From an uncultured Geobacteraceae bacterium (GTDB taxonomy: Bacteria; Desulfobacterota; Desulfuromonadia; Geobacterales; Pseudopelobacteraceae): 64,000 nucleotides of DNA. Under the pieces are notes generated by a model. It saw nothing but the letters and a program-made list of their open reading frames with translations, was not told where the DNA came from and ran no database searches. Positions 16,759 through 24,990 of this stretch are shown piece by piece. Within the stretch, counting starts at the first letter, position 1. Each line of letters opens with the position of its first letter. The stretch lies in contig CAIRBT010000056.1 in the NCBI GenBank assembly GCA_903876875.1, positions 1 to 64,000 on the forward strand, written 5' to 3'. Position numbers and translations under genes: made by a program.

Positions 16759-18996
16759 ATGACGCCTTCTCTCCCCATCATTGAAGTTGCCATTCCGCTC
16801 TATCTGGACAGGACCTTTCACTATCTGGTACCGGAATCATTGCAGGGGTCGGCAGAGACCGGCCATCGTGCTTTGGTGCCCTTTGGCAACCGGAAACTGA
16901 CCGGATACATTCTGGGACCGGTGGCAACCTCGGACGTAGCTACTCTGAAACCGATCATATCGATCCTGGACAGTGAACCGCTCTGGACACCCCGTGAACT
17001 GGAATTCTACCGCTGGGTGGCCTCCTATTACCAACACCCCCTGGGGGAGGTGCTCCGCACCGCCCTGCCGGCCGGAATCAACATCCAGACCCGCAAAGGG
17101 ACCGGTGGGGAGACGGAAACGTTGGCCGGCGGTAAAACAGCCCTGCGGGAGAAATACTATCTTCCCCTGGCCGGAGCCACCACCTCCCGACAACCAGGAG
17201 CAAAAGCTCTGGCCGTTCTGGCTGTTATTCAGGAGCAGGGGGACATTTCGGCCCCCGAACTTCGCTCCCGATTTGGTGCCTGTATCCCCCAGCTCAAACG
17301 GCTGACCGAGTTGGGGCTGGTTCGTGAACTGGAGCGGGAAGTATACCGTGACCCCTTCAAAAAGCAGCTGGTCAACCGGGACACCCCCCGCCCCCTGCAC
17401 GGCCATCAAAAGCAGGCCCTGGACAGCATCGCCGCTACCCTTGACCGCCAGGAGTTTGCCCCCTACCTGCTCTACGGCGTCACCGGCAGCGGTAAGACCG
17501 AAGTCTATCTGCAGGCCATCTCCCACGCCCGTGCCGCTGGCATGAACGCCCTGGTACTGGTACCGGAAATTGCCCTCACCCCCCAGCTGACCGGCCGTTT
17601 CCAGGCTCGCTTCGGCGGCGGCATCGCCATTCTCCACAGCGGGCTTTCCGACGGCGAACGGTACGACGAATGGCGCCGCATCCGCCGGGGCCTCGCCCAC
17701 ATCGTCATCGGTGCCCGTTCCGCCATCTTTGCCCCCCTGGACTCCATCGGCATCATCATTGTCGATGAAGAGCATGAATCCTCCTTCAAACAGTCCGACG
17801 GTCTGCGCTATAACGCACGGGATCTGGCTCTGGTACGGGGGAGGCTGGAACATGCCGCCGTGGTTCTCGGCTCGGCCACACCGGCCGTCACCACCCTCTA
17901 TGCCGCCCGTCAAGAGCGTCTCCAGCTCCTCGAACTGCCGGAACGGGTTCAGGGGAGACCCATGCCGCTGGTGCAACTGGTGGAGATGAAAAAGGGGGGA
18001 GATGCCATCTCCCCCCCCCTGGCAGCCGCACTGGCCGCAACCCTTGAAGAACACCGTCAATCCATCGTTTTTCTTAACCGGCGGGGCTATGCCACCTTTC
18101 TGGTCTGCAGCGACTGCGGCAAGCCGCTCACCTGCCCCAACTGTTCAGTCACCCTGACCTACCACCGCCAGCGGGGGGAAAGCCTCTGCCACTACTGCGA
18201 CTACGCCGTGCCGGCCCCCGGCACCTGTCCGTCATGCAACGGCACCACCTTGAGCGAACTGGGTATCGGCACGGAAAAGCTGGAACAGCAGCTCAAAGAG
18301 CTTCAGCCAACGGCTCGCCTGCTCCGCATGGACAGTGACACCACCTCCGGCAAGGGGAGCCACGGGCGGCTTCTGTCCAAGATGAATGACGGCAGTGCCG
18401 ACATTCTCATCGGCACCCAGATGATCGCCAAGGGGCATGATTTTCCGGAGGTCACCCTGGTGGGGGTGGTCAACGCCGAGGCCAGTCTGGGGATGCCCGA
18501 TTTCCGGGCCGCCGAACGAACCTACCAGCTGCTCTCCCAGGTGATCGGGCGTGCCGGACGGGGCACCATTCCGGGGCGGGTCATTTTGCAGGCCGTTGAC
18601 ACCGAGCAGTACGCCATCAAGGCTGCCGCTCATCACGATGCAGAAGGTTTTTACCGGCAGGAGCTGGAATTCCGTCAGGAGGCGGGCTATCCCCCCTTCT
18701 CCCATCTGGCCGCCTATGCCATCTCCGGGCTGTCGGAACAGGGGGTTACGGCGCAGGCCGAAGCGACGGCTCGCTTACTGATGCAGCTCAAAGGGGAATT
18801 GAAGGTGCGGGTAGAAATACTCGGCCCCGCCCCCGCCCCCATCTACCGCCTGAGAAACCGCTTTCGCCGCCAGATACTCCTCAAGGCACCCAGCCGCAAC
18901 GATCTCCACCGACTGCTATCCCTCTGGCGCAGCCGGGCCAAGGTGGACGCCAATGTGCGAATTGCAGTTGATATTGATCCGGTGGATTTGATGTAG
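16759..18996 (+). CDS. priA: Primosomal replication-restart helicase PriA
   Basis: 745-aa 3'-5' helicase that recognises stalled forks and reloads the replisome. The N-terminal DNA-binding domain (EVAIPLYLDRTFHYLVP) precedes Walker A GVTGSGKTEVYL, the DEEH box IVDEEHESSFKQ and the QVIGRAGRG motif. A zinc domain carries eight cysteines as CxxC pairs (CSDCGKPLTCPNC and CHYCDYAVPAPGTCPSC). The ATG at 16759 follows the small ORF by 39 bp. A bidirectional terminator lies about 65 bp after the stop. Confidence 0.97.
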   Translation: MTPSLPIIEVAIPLYLDRTFHYLVPESLQGSAETGHRALVPFGNRKLTGYILGPVATSDVATLKPIISILDSEPLWTPRELEFYRWVASYYQHPLGEVLRTALPAGINIQTRKGTGGETETLAGGKTALREKYYLPLAGATTSRQPGAKALAVLAVIQEQGDISAPELRSRFGACIPQLKRLTELGLVRELEREVYRDPFKKQLVNRDTPRPLHGHQKQALDSIAATLDRQEFAPYLLYGVTGSGKTEVYLQAISHARAAGMNALVLVPEIALTPQLTGRFQARFGGGIAILHSGLSDGERYDEWRRIRRGLAHIVIGARSAIFAPLDSIGIIIVDEEHESSFKQSDGLRYNARDLALVRGRLEHAAVVLGSATPAVTTLYAARQERLQLLELPERVQGRPMPLVQLVEMKKGGDAISPPLAAALAATLEEHRQSIVFLNRRGYATFLVCSDCGKPLTCPNCSVTLTYHRQRGESLCHYCDYAVPAPGTCPSCNGTTLSELGIGTEKLEQQLKELQPTARLLRMDSDTTSGKGSHGRLLSKMNDGSADILIGTQMIAKGHDFPEVTLVGVVNAEASLGMPDFRAAERTYQLLSQVIGRAGRGTIPGRVILQAVDTEQYAIKAAAHHDAEGFYRQELEFRQEAGYPPFSHLAAYAISGLSEQGVTAQAEATARLLMQLKGELKVRVEILGPAPAPIYRLRNRFRRQILLKAPSRNDLHRLLSLWRSRAKVDANVRIAVDIDPVDLM

Positions 18997-19061
18997 ACTT
19001 TTATGTATATTCTTATAAAAGCTTTCTCACTATTTTTATAGAATGAACATCATTAAACCAC

Positions 19062-19105
19062 AAAAAAAAGCGGAACCCGTCCAGAAGAGCGGGCCCCGCT
19101 TTTAC
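19062..19105. terminator. Bidirectional intrinsic terminator between priA and porin gene
   Basis: AAAAGCGG and CCGCTTTT arms enclose a second CCCG/CGGG pairing, with an A-run on the left and a T-run on the right. It can end both the plus-strand priA transcript and the minus-strand porin transcript. Confidence 0.8.
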
Positions 19106-19124
19106 ATAATATTACAAGTACTCA

Positions 19125-20711
19125 TTAAAAAGCGAAACTGAGGGCGACCTGAACTTTCGCTTCTTGGGGGACATCACTGCCACTGACTTTAAAGGTCTTG
19201 GTTGCCATGGCAGCATCAATATCCAACAGGAACAACGTCACACCACCGGTAACCACCATCCCCACATCGGAGTCGGCAAGGTTTTTATAGGCGCCACCAC
19301 GAACCCGCAGCCACGAATAGGGGTGAATTTCGGCACCGCCACCAAAGTTGCGACTCTTGGCGGCAGAACTCCCTACCACACTACCCGGTGCCACCACGTC
19401 ATTCTCCGTCAAGTCAATATCCGATGCCAGTGTCAACCATTTCCACGGTTCCACCGCCACACCGGCACGAGCCTGGGGTTTCAAGACAACATCTTCCCCT
19501 TTCTTCTTCCCACCCTGAGGGTCAACCGTTTTGGTGGTCTCATTATATACAGGAACGCTATACTCGGGTGCAGCAAAGCGTGGTGAATTGAGGTTCTTCC
19601 CCACCACTCCGACGGTCAGCCACTTGTCATATTTGTACATGGCACCAAGATCCACCCCAAAATTAACCGAGGACTCGCTGTTTTTAGTAATATCCTTCAT
19701 GAGGTCCTTGGCACTAATAGAACTATCGTTCGGCCTGTTTACCAGTTGTATGGTGCTCTGCGACACATTACCCGAAATAATTTTGGCGGTAGCACCGATA
19801 CCGAGTTTACCATTTTTACCAAAATTAAAGGGGTGGCCATAGGCAAACGGCACCTCTACATAATCAATATATTTGGTGGTTACGTATGAAGTATTCTTGT
19901 TAAATGTGGAGCCAAGAGTCTGGGCAGAGGAACCACTGGTCATACTGGTGGCAAGGTTTACCAAGGTGGAGTAGGTGCTGCTGGCAGGGATGCCACTCCC
20001 TTGTAACTGACTGGATCCGGTAATTGCATTTACCAACTGGCCTGCCTGAGTAGTAGTAATATAATTAGGATCACCAGATACGCCCGATGCAATACTGAAA
20101 CGGGTAGCCAAGTCATTAAATTGTGTGTTGGTAAAATACCCACTTGTATTGGTGGACGGAATTGGTGAGGTATTAACCGCGGATGTGTAGAGATCTTTAA
20201 CCGAAGTCGTTGTAGTCCCGCCAACATTTGTCGGCAGAATATTTGTCGTATCAACATTCGGCTGAACGTAACCTTCCAAATTGCCAAACACTCCAAAGGA
20301 AAAATGTTTGATGGAAAAGCCCAGCGACGCCTCCCCCCCCAGCGAGAGGTTGCCATTACGTTTTTGGGCATCTTCAAGGGTGGAGAGCAATTTCACCATA
20401 TCGCCGACAGAGCTTGCTTTAGAACTGTCAAATTTGTTAATACTGTCAAAATCAACACCGGAAAGTCGATCCACATTCTCCGCCAAACCGTTACTTGCCC
20501 GCACCCCGGCACCGGCTCCCACATACATGGCAAAGGGGGTATCATTAAACGCACCACCGGCCGGATTCCAGTACGCCGTCAGGGCACCGGTATTACGAGC
20601 CACCCCGGCACCACCAAAGCCGAGTGAACCAATGGGCTGAAACTCCGTTGCCTGTGCCAAAACCGGCAGAGACAGACCAAACAACACCACCGCTGACCAT
20701 ATTTTCTTCAT
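19125..20711 (-). CDS. Outer-membrane protein of the OmpP1/FadL/TodX type
   Basis: 528 aa with a signal peptide (MKKIWSAVVLFGLSLPVLAQA) and the FadL-like mature start ATEFQPIGSLGFGGAGVARNTGALTAYWNPAGGA, including the hallmark NPAG. The rest is a predicted beta-barrel with alternating polar and hydrophobic strands and an aromatic final residue (LSFAF). FadL-type porins let hydrophobic compounds such as long-chain fatty acids or aromatics cross the outer membrane. A Ser/Thr/Asn-rich insertion at about residues 160-290 is longer than I would expect and may form surface loops. It stands alone, divergent from the DUF2786 gene. Confidence 0.88.
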   Translation of the reverse strand: MKKIWSAVVLFGLSLPVLAQATEFQPIGSLGFGGAGVARNTGALTAYWNPAGGAFNDTPFAMYVGAGAGVRASNGLAENVDRLSGVDFDSINKFDSSKASSVGDMVKLLSTLEDAQKRNGNLSLGGEASLGFSIKHFSFGVFGNLEGYVQPNVDTTNILPTNVGGTTTTSVKDLYTSAVNTSPIPSTNTSGYFTNTQFNDLATRFSIASGVSGDPNYITTTQAGQLVNAITGSSQLQGSGIPASSTYSTLVNLATSMTSGSSAQTLGSTFNKNTSYVTTKYIDYVEVPFAYGHPFNFGKNGKLGIGATAKIISGNVSQSTIQLVNRPNDSSISAKDLMKDITKNSESSVNFGVDLGAMYKYDKWLTVGVVGKNLNSPRFAAPEYSVPVYNETTKTVDPQGGKKKGEDVVLKPQARAGVAVEPWKWLTLASDIDLTENDVVAPGSVVGSSAAKSRNFGGGAEIHPYSWLRVRGGAYKNLADSDVGMVVTGGVTLFLLDIDAAMATKTFKVSGSDVPQEAKVQVALSFAF

Positions 20712-20795
20712 ATGCGCTCCTTTTTATGATACAGAGTACAAAACTATCATCACGAACTATATAAATAAATATTAACTTTTGTCAAGGATACATTC

Positions 20796-21491
20796 GTGGA
20801 TAATAAACCAATCATTGAAAAAATCAAAAAACTGTTGGCACTTGCCAACTCTTCAAACGAGCATGAGGCGGCATTGGCGGCCAGCCACGCCCAGCGGCTT
20901 CTCTCGGAATACAATCTGGCCATGGCTGACATTGAAACAGCCCATAGACCGGACAAGGCGGACAGCGTAGAAACCACCGTGCCCAAAACCCTCCCTAAAT
21001 GGGTACGTCATTTGAGTGGGGGCGTAGGCAGTGCCTTTGACTGCCAGGCGGTTCACCACCCGGCCACCGGCAAAATGACCTTCATCGGCGTCGGAGCAGA
21101 TGTGGAAATTGCCGTTTACACCTTCAATTTTCTGCTCACCACCATCAAAAAGCTCTGCAGCAGCTACATGCAGCAGCACCAGGGTGCCCACATTGTCCCC
21201 CGCTACCGGGAACGGTTACGACTCTCCTATTATTTGGGTGCCGTCTCTGCCATCACGACCCGCCTCAGCGAACAAAAAGTAAGCACACCGGTCACCACCG
21301 GTGCCCTGGTTCCCCTCAAGGCACAGCTGATCAAGCAGGCCATGAGCGAGATCGGGAACATCCGCACCATGCGTAGCCGCCGAAGTTACGTACATTCGGA
21401 CGCCTACACTAAAGGACAGAGCGACGGCACCACCATCACCATATCCCAAGGAATCGGCACCTCACCCGCAGGCGGTGCCATCGGTCAGTAA
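20796..21491 (+). CDS. DUF2786 domain protein
   Basis: 231 aa. The N-terminal 40 residues (IEKIKKLLALANSSNEHEAALAASHAQRLLSEYNL) are a clear DUF2786 domain, a short helical module of unknown function often found in phage or plasmid contexts. The remainder has positively charged stretches and a glycine-rich end. The start is GTG at 20796 with AAGGA upstream. The gene stands alone between the porin and the peptidase, with no phage genes nearby. Confidence 0.8.
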   Translation: MDNKPIIEKIKKLLALANSSNEHEAALAASHAQRLLSEYNLAMADIETAHRPDKADSVETTVPKTLPKWVRHLSGGVGSAFDCQAVHHPATGKMTFIGVGADVEIAVYTFNFLLTTIKKLCSSYMQQHQGAHIVPRYRERLRLSYYLGAVSAITTRLSEQKVSTPVTTGALVPLKAQLIKQAMSEIGNIRTMRSRRSYVHSDAYTKGQSDGTTITISQGIGTSPAGGAIGQ

Positions 21492-21729
21492 CTGAAGCGG
21501 CAGGCTGGGACGCCATTGTTACCATTGTAGGTGAGAAACTCGGGGTGCGGGTTGAGCAGAACCGAGGGCGGAGGTCTGGGCAGATGCAGACAATAGTGAT
21601 ACCATCATATGGTGGGTGGGGATACCTGATCTCACCACAATATGGACGTATCGTTGACCGTTAGACGCCATCTGCGATCCTTTTTTCACGGCGCACGGTG
21701 AACGGCTTTTCTCTCCACAAGGATTAATT

Positions 21730-22848
21730 ATGATCAATACAAACAGACTGTTCACATCCTTCATGGAACTCTGTGCCATAGACTCCGAACCGACCAGTGA
21801 GCGGTTGATGGCCGACCGATTGACTGACATACTGACTTCACTCGGCTTTACTGTTTCGGAAGACACCACGGGCAGCATCATCGGTGGCAACGCCGGCAAC
21901 CTGTACGCCCGCCTGGAAGGTACCGCTGTCGGTGATGGGCTGTTTTTCTCCTGCCACATGGATCGGGTCGTTCCCGGGCTAGGGGTTAAGCCCCGTATTG
22001 ACGGTGATTATATTGTCAGTGACGGCACCACCGTATTGGGGGCCGACGATGCTGCGGGTCTGGCGGCTCTGCTGGAGGCGATCACTCTGCTGAAACAGAA
22101 TGGAAAAGACCATCCGACCATCGAACTGGTGCTAACCGTCGCCGAGGAACTTTCATTGGTTGGCTCCCGGCATTTCGACACCTCACAGGTCACCTCCCGA
22201 ATCGGTTTTGTACTGGATGCCGGTGGCGATGTGGGGGAAATTGTGCTGCAGGCACCGGAGCATATCAAATTTAGCGCACGGTTCCACGGGGTCAGTGCCC
22301 ATGCCGGTTTCTCCCCGGAACAGGGGATCTCGGCAATCCAGATTGCGGCAACCGCCATCACCCGCATGGGATTACTGCGAATTGACGCCGATACGACCGC
22401 CAACATCGGCAGCATTTCCGCCATTGGCCCAACCAATATCGTTCAGAACAGATGTGAAATTGAGGGCGAAGTCCGTTCCCTCGTTCCAGCACAGGCTATC
22501 TCCCACATGGCAACGCTGACAGAGGTAATGCACCATGGTGCGGCAGAGTACGGCGGAGCGGTAACCATCGACACGGTGACCTCCTATCAGGCGTACCAAC
22601 TGTCAGAAGAGAGCGAACCGGTTCGCCGTGCAGCACAAGCAGCGGCCTCCCTCGGAATACCGGTACGCTATAAATCGACCGGCGGTGGCTCCGATGCCAA
22701 CTATTTTAATGCACGAGGATTACCAACCGTTGTACTTAGTTGCGGCTATGAGAGAGTTCATACAACCAAAGAGCGGATCCCCCTGAGGCAGCTAGAGCTT
22801 CTCACGCAATGGGTTATGGCTCTTCTTGAAGGGGGGATTGCGGCATAA
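21730..22848 (+). CDS. M20-family peptidase, PepT-like
   Basis: 372-aa zinc aminopeptidase family protein, probably cytoplasmic. Metal-binding motifs are present: FFSCHMDRV, LGADDAAGLAAL, VAEELSLVGS, VLDAGG, and near the C-terminus SCGYERVHTTKE. The dimerisation domain lies between (APEHIKFSARFHGVSAHAGFSPEQG). Length and motif spacing fit the tripeptidase T / YqjE branch better than deacetylases or carboxypeptidase G2. The start ATG at 21730 has AAGGA upstream. A terminator follows at once, so the gene is monocistronic. Confidence 0.9.
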   Translation: MINTNRLFTSFMELCAIDSEPTSERLMADRLTDILTSLGFTVSEDTTGSIIGGNAGNLYARLEGTAVGDGLFFSCHMDRVVPGLGVKPRIDGDYIVSDGTTVLGADDAAGLAALLEAITLLKQNGKDHPTIELVLTVAEELSLVGSRHFDTSQVTSRIGFVLDAGGDVGEIVLQAPEHIKFSARFHGVSAHAGFSPEQGISAIQIAATAITRMGLLRIDADTTANIGSISAIGPTNIVQNRCEIEGEVRSLVPAQAISHMATLTEVMHHGAAEYGGAVTIDTVTSYQAYQLSEESEPVRRAAQAAASLGIPVRYKSTGGGSDANYFNARGLPTVVLSCGYERVHTTKERIPLRQLELLTQWVMALLEGGIAA

Positions 22849-22877
22849 CAAGCAGAGCATTGTCCAGCTTGTTTTTT
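22848..22877 (+). terminator. Intrinsic terminator after the M20 peptidase
   Basis: ACAAGC pairs with GCTTGT around a 13-nt loop and is followed by TTTTTT. It begins at the stop codon. Confidence 0.65.
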
Positions 22878-23335
22878 GCACATGGCACCGTTTATTGGCC
22901 TCCGGAATCAAATAGTACCCTTGAAAATCCGTTCCCCACTTTTCTCGGCTGACGGTTAACGATTAATGGCTTATGGTCAACACCCCCAAAAGCCCGATCA
23001 GGTGCCTGTCCCCTTATTGACTTCTGTGCGAAAAGTATTATACCGACATTCACCGTTTGATATCTGCTAACCTATCTATTATTATGATCTTCGAAGTTAT
23101 AAAATCGTTTCAGTATCGTTTCACAACGTGTGGTACTCATGACGACAACATCCCCCATGGCACACAAGCTTCTCGTCCTCCTCTCTGACCGTTAGCTGTT
23201 GTCTGTTGCCTGGAAGACGTTGGACGTCCTATGTTTCTCCATTGAATGACACCTTTCCTTGCTGTTTATCCCCTGAACAGAGGATAAAATTATTTACATC
23301 AAAATAATACGCTTGTATGTCGTAATATTGCTACA
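22878..23335. other. Intergenic region without recognisable genes
   Basis: About 460 bp with no ORF that I can support on either strand and no tRNA or known RNA motif. It contains short repeats such as ATCGTTTCA twice in 20 bp, and is more AT-rich towards the right end. I cannot say what it does. Confidence 0.5.
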
Positions 23336-23364
23336 AATAAAAAAGCAGGCTATTTCAGCCTGCT
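23336..23364 (-). terminator. Terminator of the trpS-to-flavin-reductase operon
   Basis: On the minus strand AGCAGGCT-GAAAT-AGCCTGCT is followed by TTTTTATTTG. It lies about 240 bp beyond the flavin reductase stop, with no gene in between. Confidence 0.75.
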
Positions 23365-23606
23365 TCTCCGATGTTCAATATGCATGATTTTCCGTTACGT
23401 ACTCATATACTGCCTCTTTTAAAAGTTTTGTTGGGGAAGATATCCACAATATCAACAGGGTTATCCACTTTTTTTTGTGGAAAGCGGGGATTTTTTCACC
23501 TGGAAATAAAATCGAGGGGTTGCGCGGAGGCGTACAGTGGTACGCCGCACAAGCAACGCCAAAGATTGACGCCGCCAGGGGAAAAAACACCCTTTCCGGA
23601 CAGAAA
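23365..23606. other. Intergenic stretch with DnaA-box-like words and a GGCGTAC palindrome
   Basis: TATCCACA (23441), TTATCCACT (23461) and an inverted GTGGAAAG sit within 45 bp; each differs slightly from the DnaA box TTATCCACA. About 60 bp further is GGCGTAC-AGTG-GTACGCC. No gene is supported. The stretch is downstream of the flavin reductase and could be transcribed untranslated sequence. Confidence 0.4.
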
Positions 23607-24278
23607 CTACTTCCCCACCTTGCGAGCCCAGAACTCCCGTTCAAACGGCCAGTACTCCTTCATCATATCCACCAGACCGGCCATGCGTCCCCTGAACTCC
23701 GCTCTGAAACCTTCCTGCTCTGCAAAGATCCGCTTTTCACTGATGCTCTGGCACAGTTCCCGACCCAGGGTACGGGCCGTGGCATAGAGATTTTCCTCAT
23801 CGGGAAAGGTTCTGACGCCTGCCACGGGTGAGCCCACACCTCCGACGACGTTTGCCCCAAGGGTGTTCACGAAACGTCCCATGTAGGTCAGCACCTCCTG
23901 ATCTTCCCCCCCGCCGGATGTTTCGACCATGACAGCGTATTTACCCTCAAGAGCCATACAGTGAATCAGGCCATTGCACCGATCAAAAAGGGCTTTCATC
24001 TGGGCCGACACGCTCCAGATATAGTTGGGGCTGGCGAGAATAAAACCATCACAGGCAAGCAATTTTTCCTTGATAAGCTCGTAATCATCATCGATGTTGC
24101 AGACGCCGGTTTTATGACACACGTCACAGGCGACGCACGGCTTGACCGTAAGACTCTTCAGAGAGATGATTTCCGTGACCCCTCCGGTGGCATCAACCCC
24201 GGCAATCACTTCTTCAAGCAGACGACCGGTATTACCCTGCATGCCACGGGGACTGGCGATTATGGCAAGTATGTTCAT
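23607..24278 (-). CDS. NAD(P)H-dependent FMN reductase / flavodoxin-like iron-sulfur flavoprotein family
   Basis: 223 aa, cytoplasmic. The N-terminus MNILAIIASPRGMQGNTGRLLEEV is the FMN phosphate-binding loop of the FMN_red family. C-VAC-DVC-HKTGVC near residue 50 gives a cysteine cluster found in iron-sulfur flavoproteins, and ILASPNYIWSVSAQMKALFDR is the flavin-contact motif. It probably transfers electrons to an unknown acceptor. A strong GGAGG precedes the ATG. Without the cassette it would lie about 22 bp after ubiD, so it is probably the ancestral last gene of that operon. Confidence 0.85.
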   Translation of the reverse strand: MNILAIIASPRGMQGNTGRLLEEVIAGVDATGGVTEIISLKSLTVKPCVACDVCHKTGVCNIDDDYELIKEKLLACDGFILASPNYIWSVSAQMKALFDRCNGLIHCMALEGKYAVMVETSGGGEDQEVLTYMGRFVNTLGANVVGGVGSPVAGVRTFPDEENLYATARTLGRELCQSISEKRIFAEQEGFRAEFRGRMAGLVDMMKEYWPFEREFWARKVGK

Positions 24279-24297
24279 TGTATTCCTCCTTCGTTTT

Positions 24298-24337
24298 ATT
24301 AAAACAACCCCTGCAACGGTCCGCCGGGAGCGGCCAG
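24298..24337. repeat. 40-bp direct repeat, distal copy (duplicate of ubiD 3' end)
   Basis: Identical at 39 of 40 positions to 24951-24990; the single difference is C at 24311 versus A at 24964. On the minus strand it would read as the last twelve ubiD codons plus the stop, with Gln in place of His. It lies directly before the ribosome-binding site of the flavin reductase gene. Confidence 0.95.
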
Positions 24338-24353
24338 AATCGAAAGTGACCGA

Positions 24354-24626
24354 TCATTTGTTGACAGCAACTGCTTTCACCGGATCAACGGAGCCAATTG
24401 TTTGTGAACGATCGTATAATGTTTCCGGTGCAATATCCAGATTACCGGGCCAGCAGATTGTGTCATACGCAACATACACCTGATTGAACAGCACTTTATC
24501 TTTCAATCGAGTAAAAACACCTTTTTCCAGATATGGCTGTGCATCAAATACCTTTATTTCCCCCGTGTTGAAGGTAATCAGAAGCTGATAACCTTCCTGA
24601 GGAATAACTTTGGTGACAGATTGCAT
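24354..24626 (-). CDS. DUF2442 protein (candidate antitoxin-like partner)
   Basis: 90 aa; MQSVTKVIPQEGYQLLITFNTGEIKVFDAQPYL is the typical DUF2442 N-terminus, a small alpha/beta domain. GGAG precedes the ATG. It lies 9 bp after the DUF4160 gene. DUF4160-DUF2442 pairs recur in many genomes and have been treated as predicted toxin-antitoxin pairs; I am not aware of a firm biochemical role. The last about 15 residues (SVDPVKAVAVNK) reach to within 17 bp of the distal repeat. Confidence 0.85.
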   Translation of the reverse strand: MQSVTKVIPQEGYQLLITFNTGEIKVFDAQPYLEKGVFTRLKDKVLFNQVYVAYDTICWPGNLDIAPETLYDRSQTIGSVDPVKAVAVNK

Positions 24627-24635
24627 GATAATCTC

Positions 24636-24905
24636 CTACTTAAGTGGATCGATGGGAAATGGAGTCTGCCCGTTGACCGCAAGCTCCCAATCAGCCATAA
24701 GTGATTCACGATGAATTTCAACCCAAGCTTGGACCAGACGCAGTTTCGCTTTCGGAATGTCACCCGCAAGCACGTCACCGTCAATTATTGATACTGATGC
24801 ATCCTGCCCCTGAAATTTTGCGTGGATATGCGGGGTGTTATGACGTTCATCATCGTAAAAGTAGAGATAAATCACAATTCCATAAAACATCGAAATGGTC
24901 GGCAT
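24636..24905 (-). CDS. DUF4160 protein (candidate toxin-like partner)
   Basis: 89 aa with the DUF4160 hallmarks: MPTISMFYGIVIYLYFYDDERHNTPHIHAKFQGQ and a closing helix (LRLVQAWVEIHRESLMADWELA). The His-rich TPHIHAKF strand is the most conserved part of the family and may be an active or binding site. A short AT-rich leader of about 45 bp separates it from the proximal 40-bp repeat and presumably holds the cassette promoter. Function unknown; it is paired with DUF2442 directly downstream. Confidence 0.85.
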   Translation of the reverse strand: MPTISMFYGIVIYLYFYDDERHNTPHIHAKFQGQDASVSIIDGDVLAGDIPKAKLRLVQAWVEIHRESLMADWELAVNGQTPFPIDPLK

Positions 24906-24950
24906 GCTGTTACTCCGTTATTCTGTTTATTTTTGCCAATACATGCAAGA

Positions 24951-24990
24951 ATTAAAACAACCCATGCAACGGTCCGCCGGGAGCGGCCAG
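24951..24990. repeat. 40-bp direct repeat, proximal copy (real ubiD 3' end)
   Basis: On the minus strand it encodes the last twelve ubiD residues (LAAPGGPLHGLF) and the TAA stop. It is 39/40 identical to the distal copy 653 bp away, and identity stops abruptly on both sides. Confidence 0.95.

Larger units (their letters stand above)
24298..24950 (-). mobile_element. Two-gene cassette inserted at the 3' end of ubiD
   Basis: A 653-bp unit bounded by a 40-bp direct repeat of the ubiD C-terminal coding end, carrying only DUF4160 and DUF2442 genes. Removing one repeat and the content restores a ubiD-flavin reductase junction with a 22-bp gap. ubiD stays intact, as with elements that integrate at gene 3' ends. 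There is no integrase, transposase or terminal inverted repeat. The inside is visibly more AT-rich than its neighbours. Mobility is inferred from structure only. Confidence 0.7.

Noticed and set aside
16837-18060. 407-aa minus-strand ORF opposite priA
   Set aside because: Antisense shadow of a continuous PriA frame.
21491-21662. Protein-like open frame after the DUF2786 stop (reads TEAAGWDAIVTIVGEKLG and on to YLISPQYGRIVDR)
   Set aside because: Considered as a frameshifted extension of the DUF2786 gene, but that gene already ends in a natural glycine-rich tail and the frame has no start. Left as unresolved.
23375-23644. 89-aa minus-strand ORF after the flavin reductase
   Set aside because: No start context, no domain; covers the palindrome and DnaA-like words rather than a gene.
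24298-24990. The 40-bp repeat as an ordinary transposon target-site duplication
   Set aside because: Forty bp is far longer than typical duplications, it coincides exactly with a gene 3' end, and there are no terminal inverted repeats or transposase.
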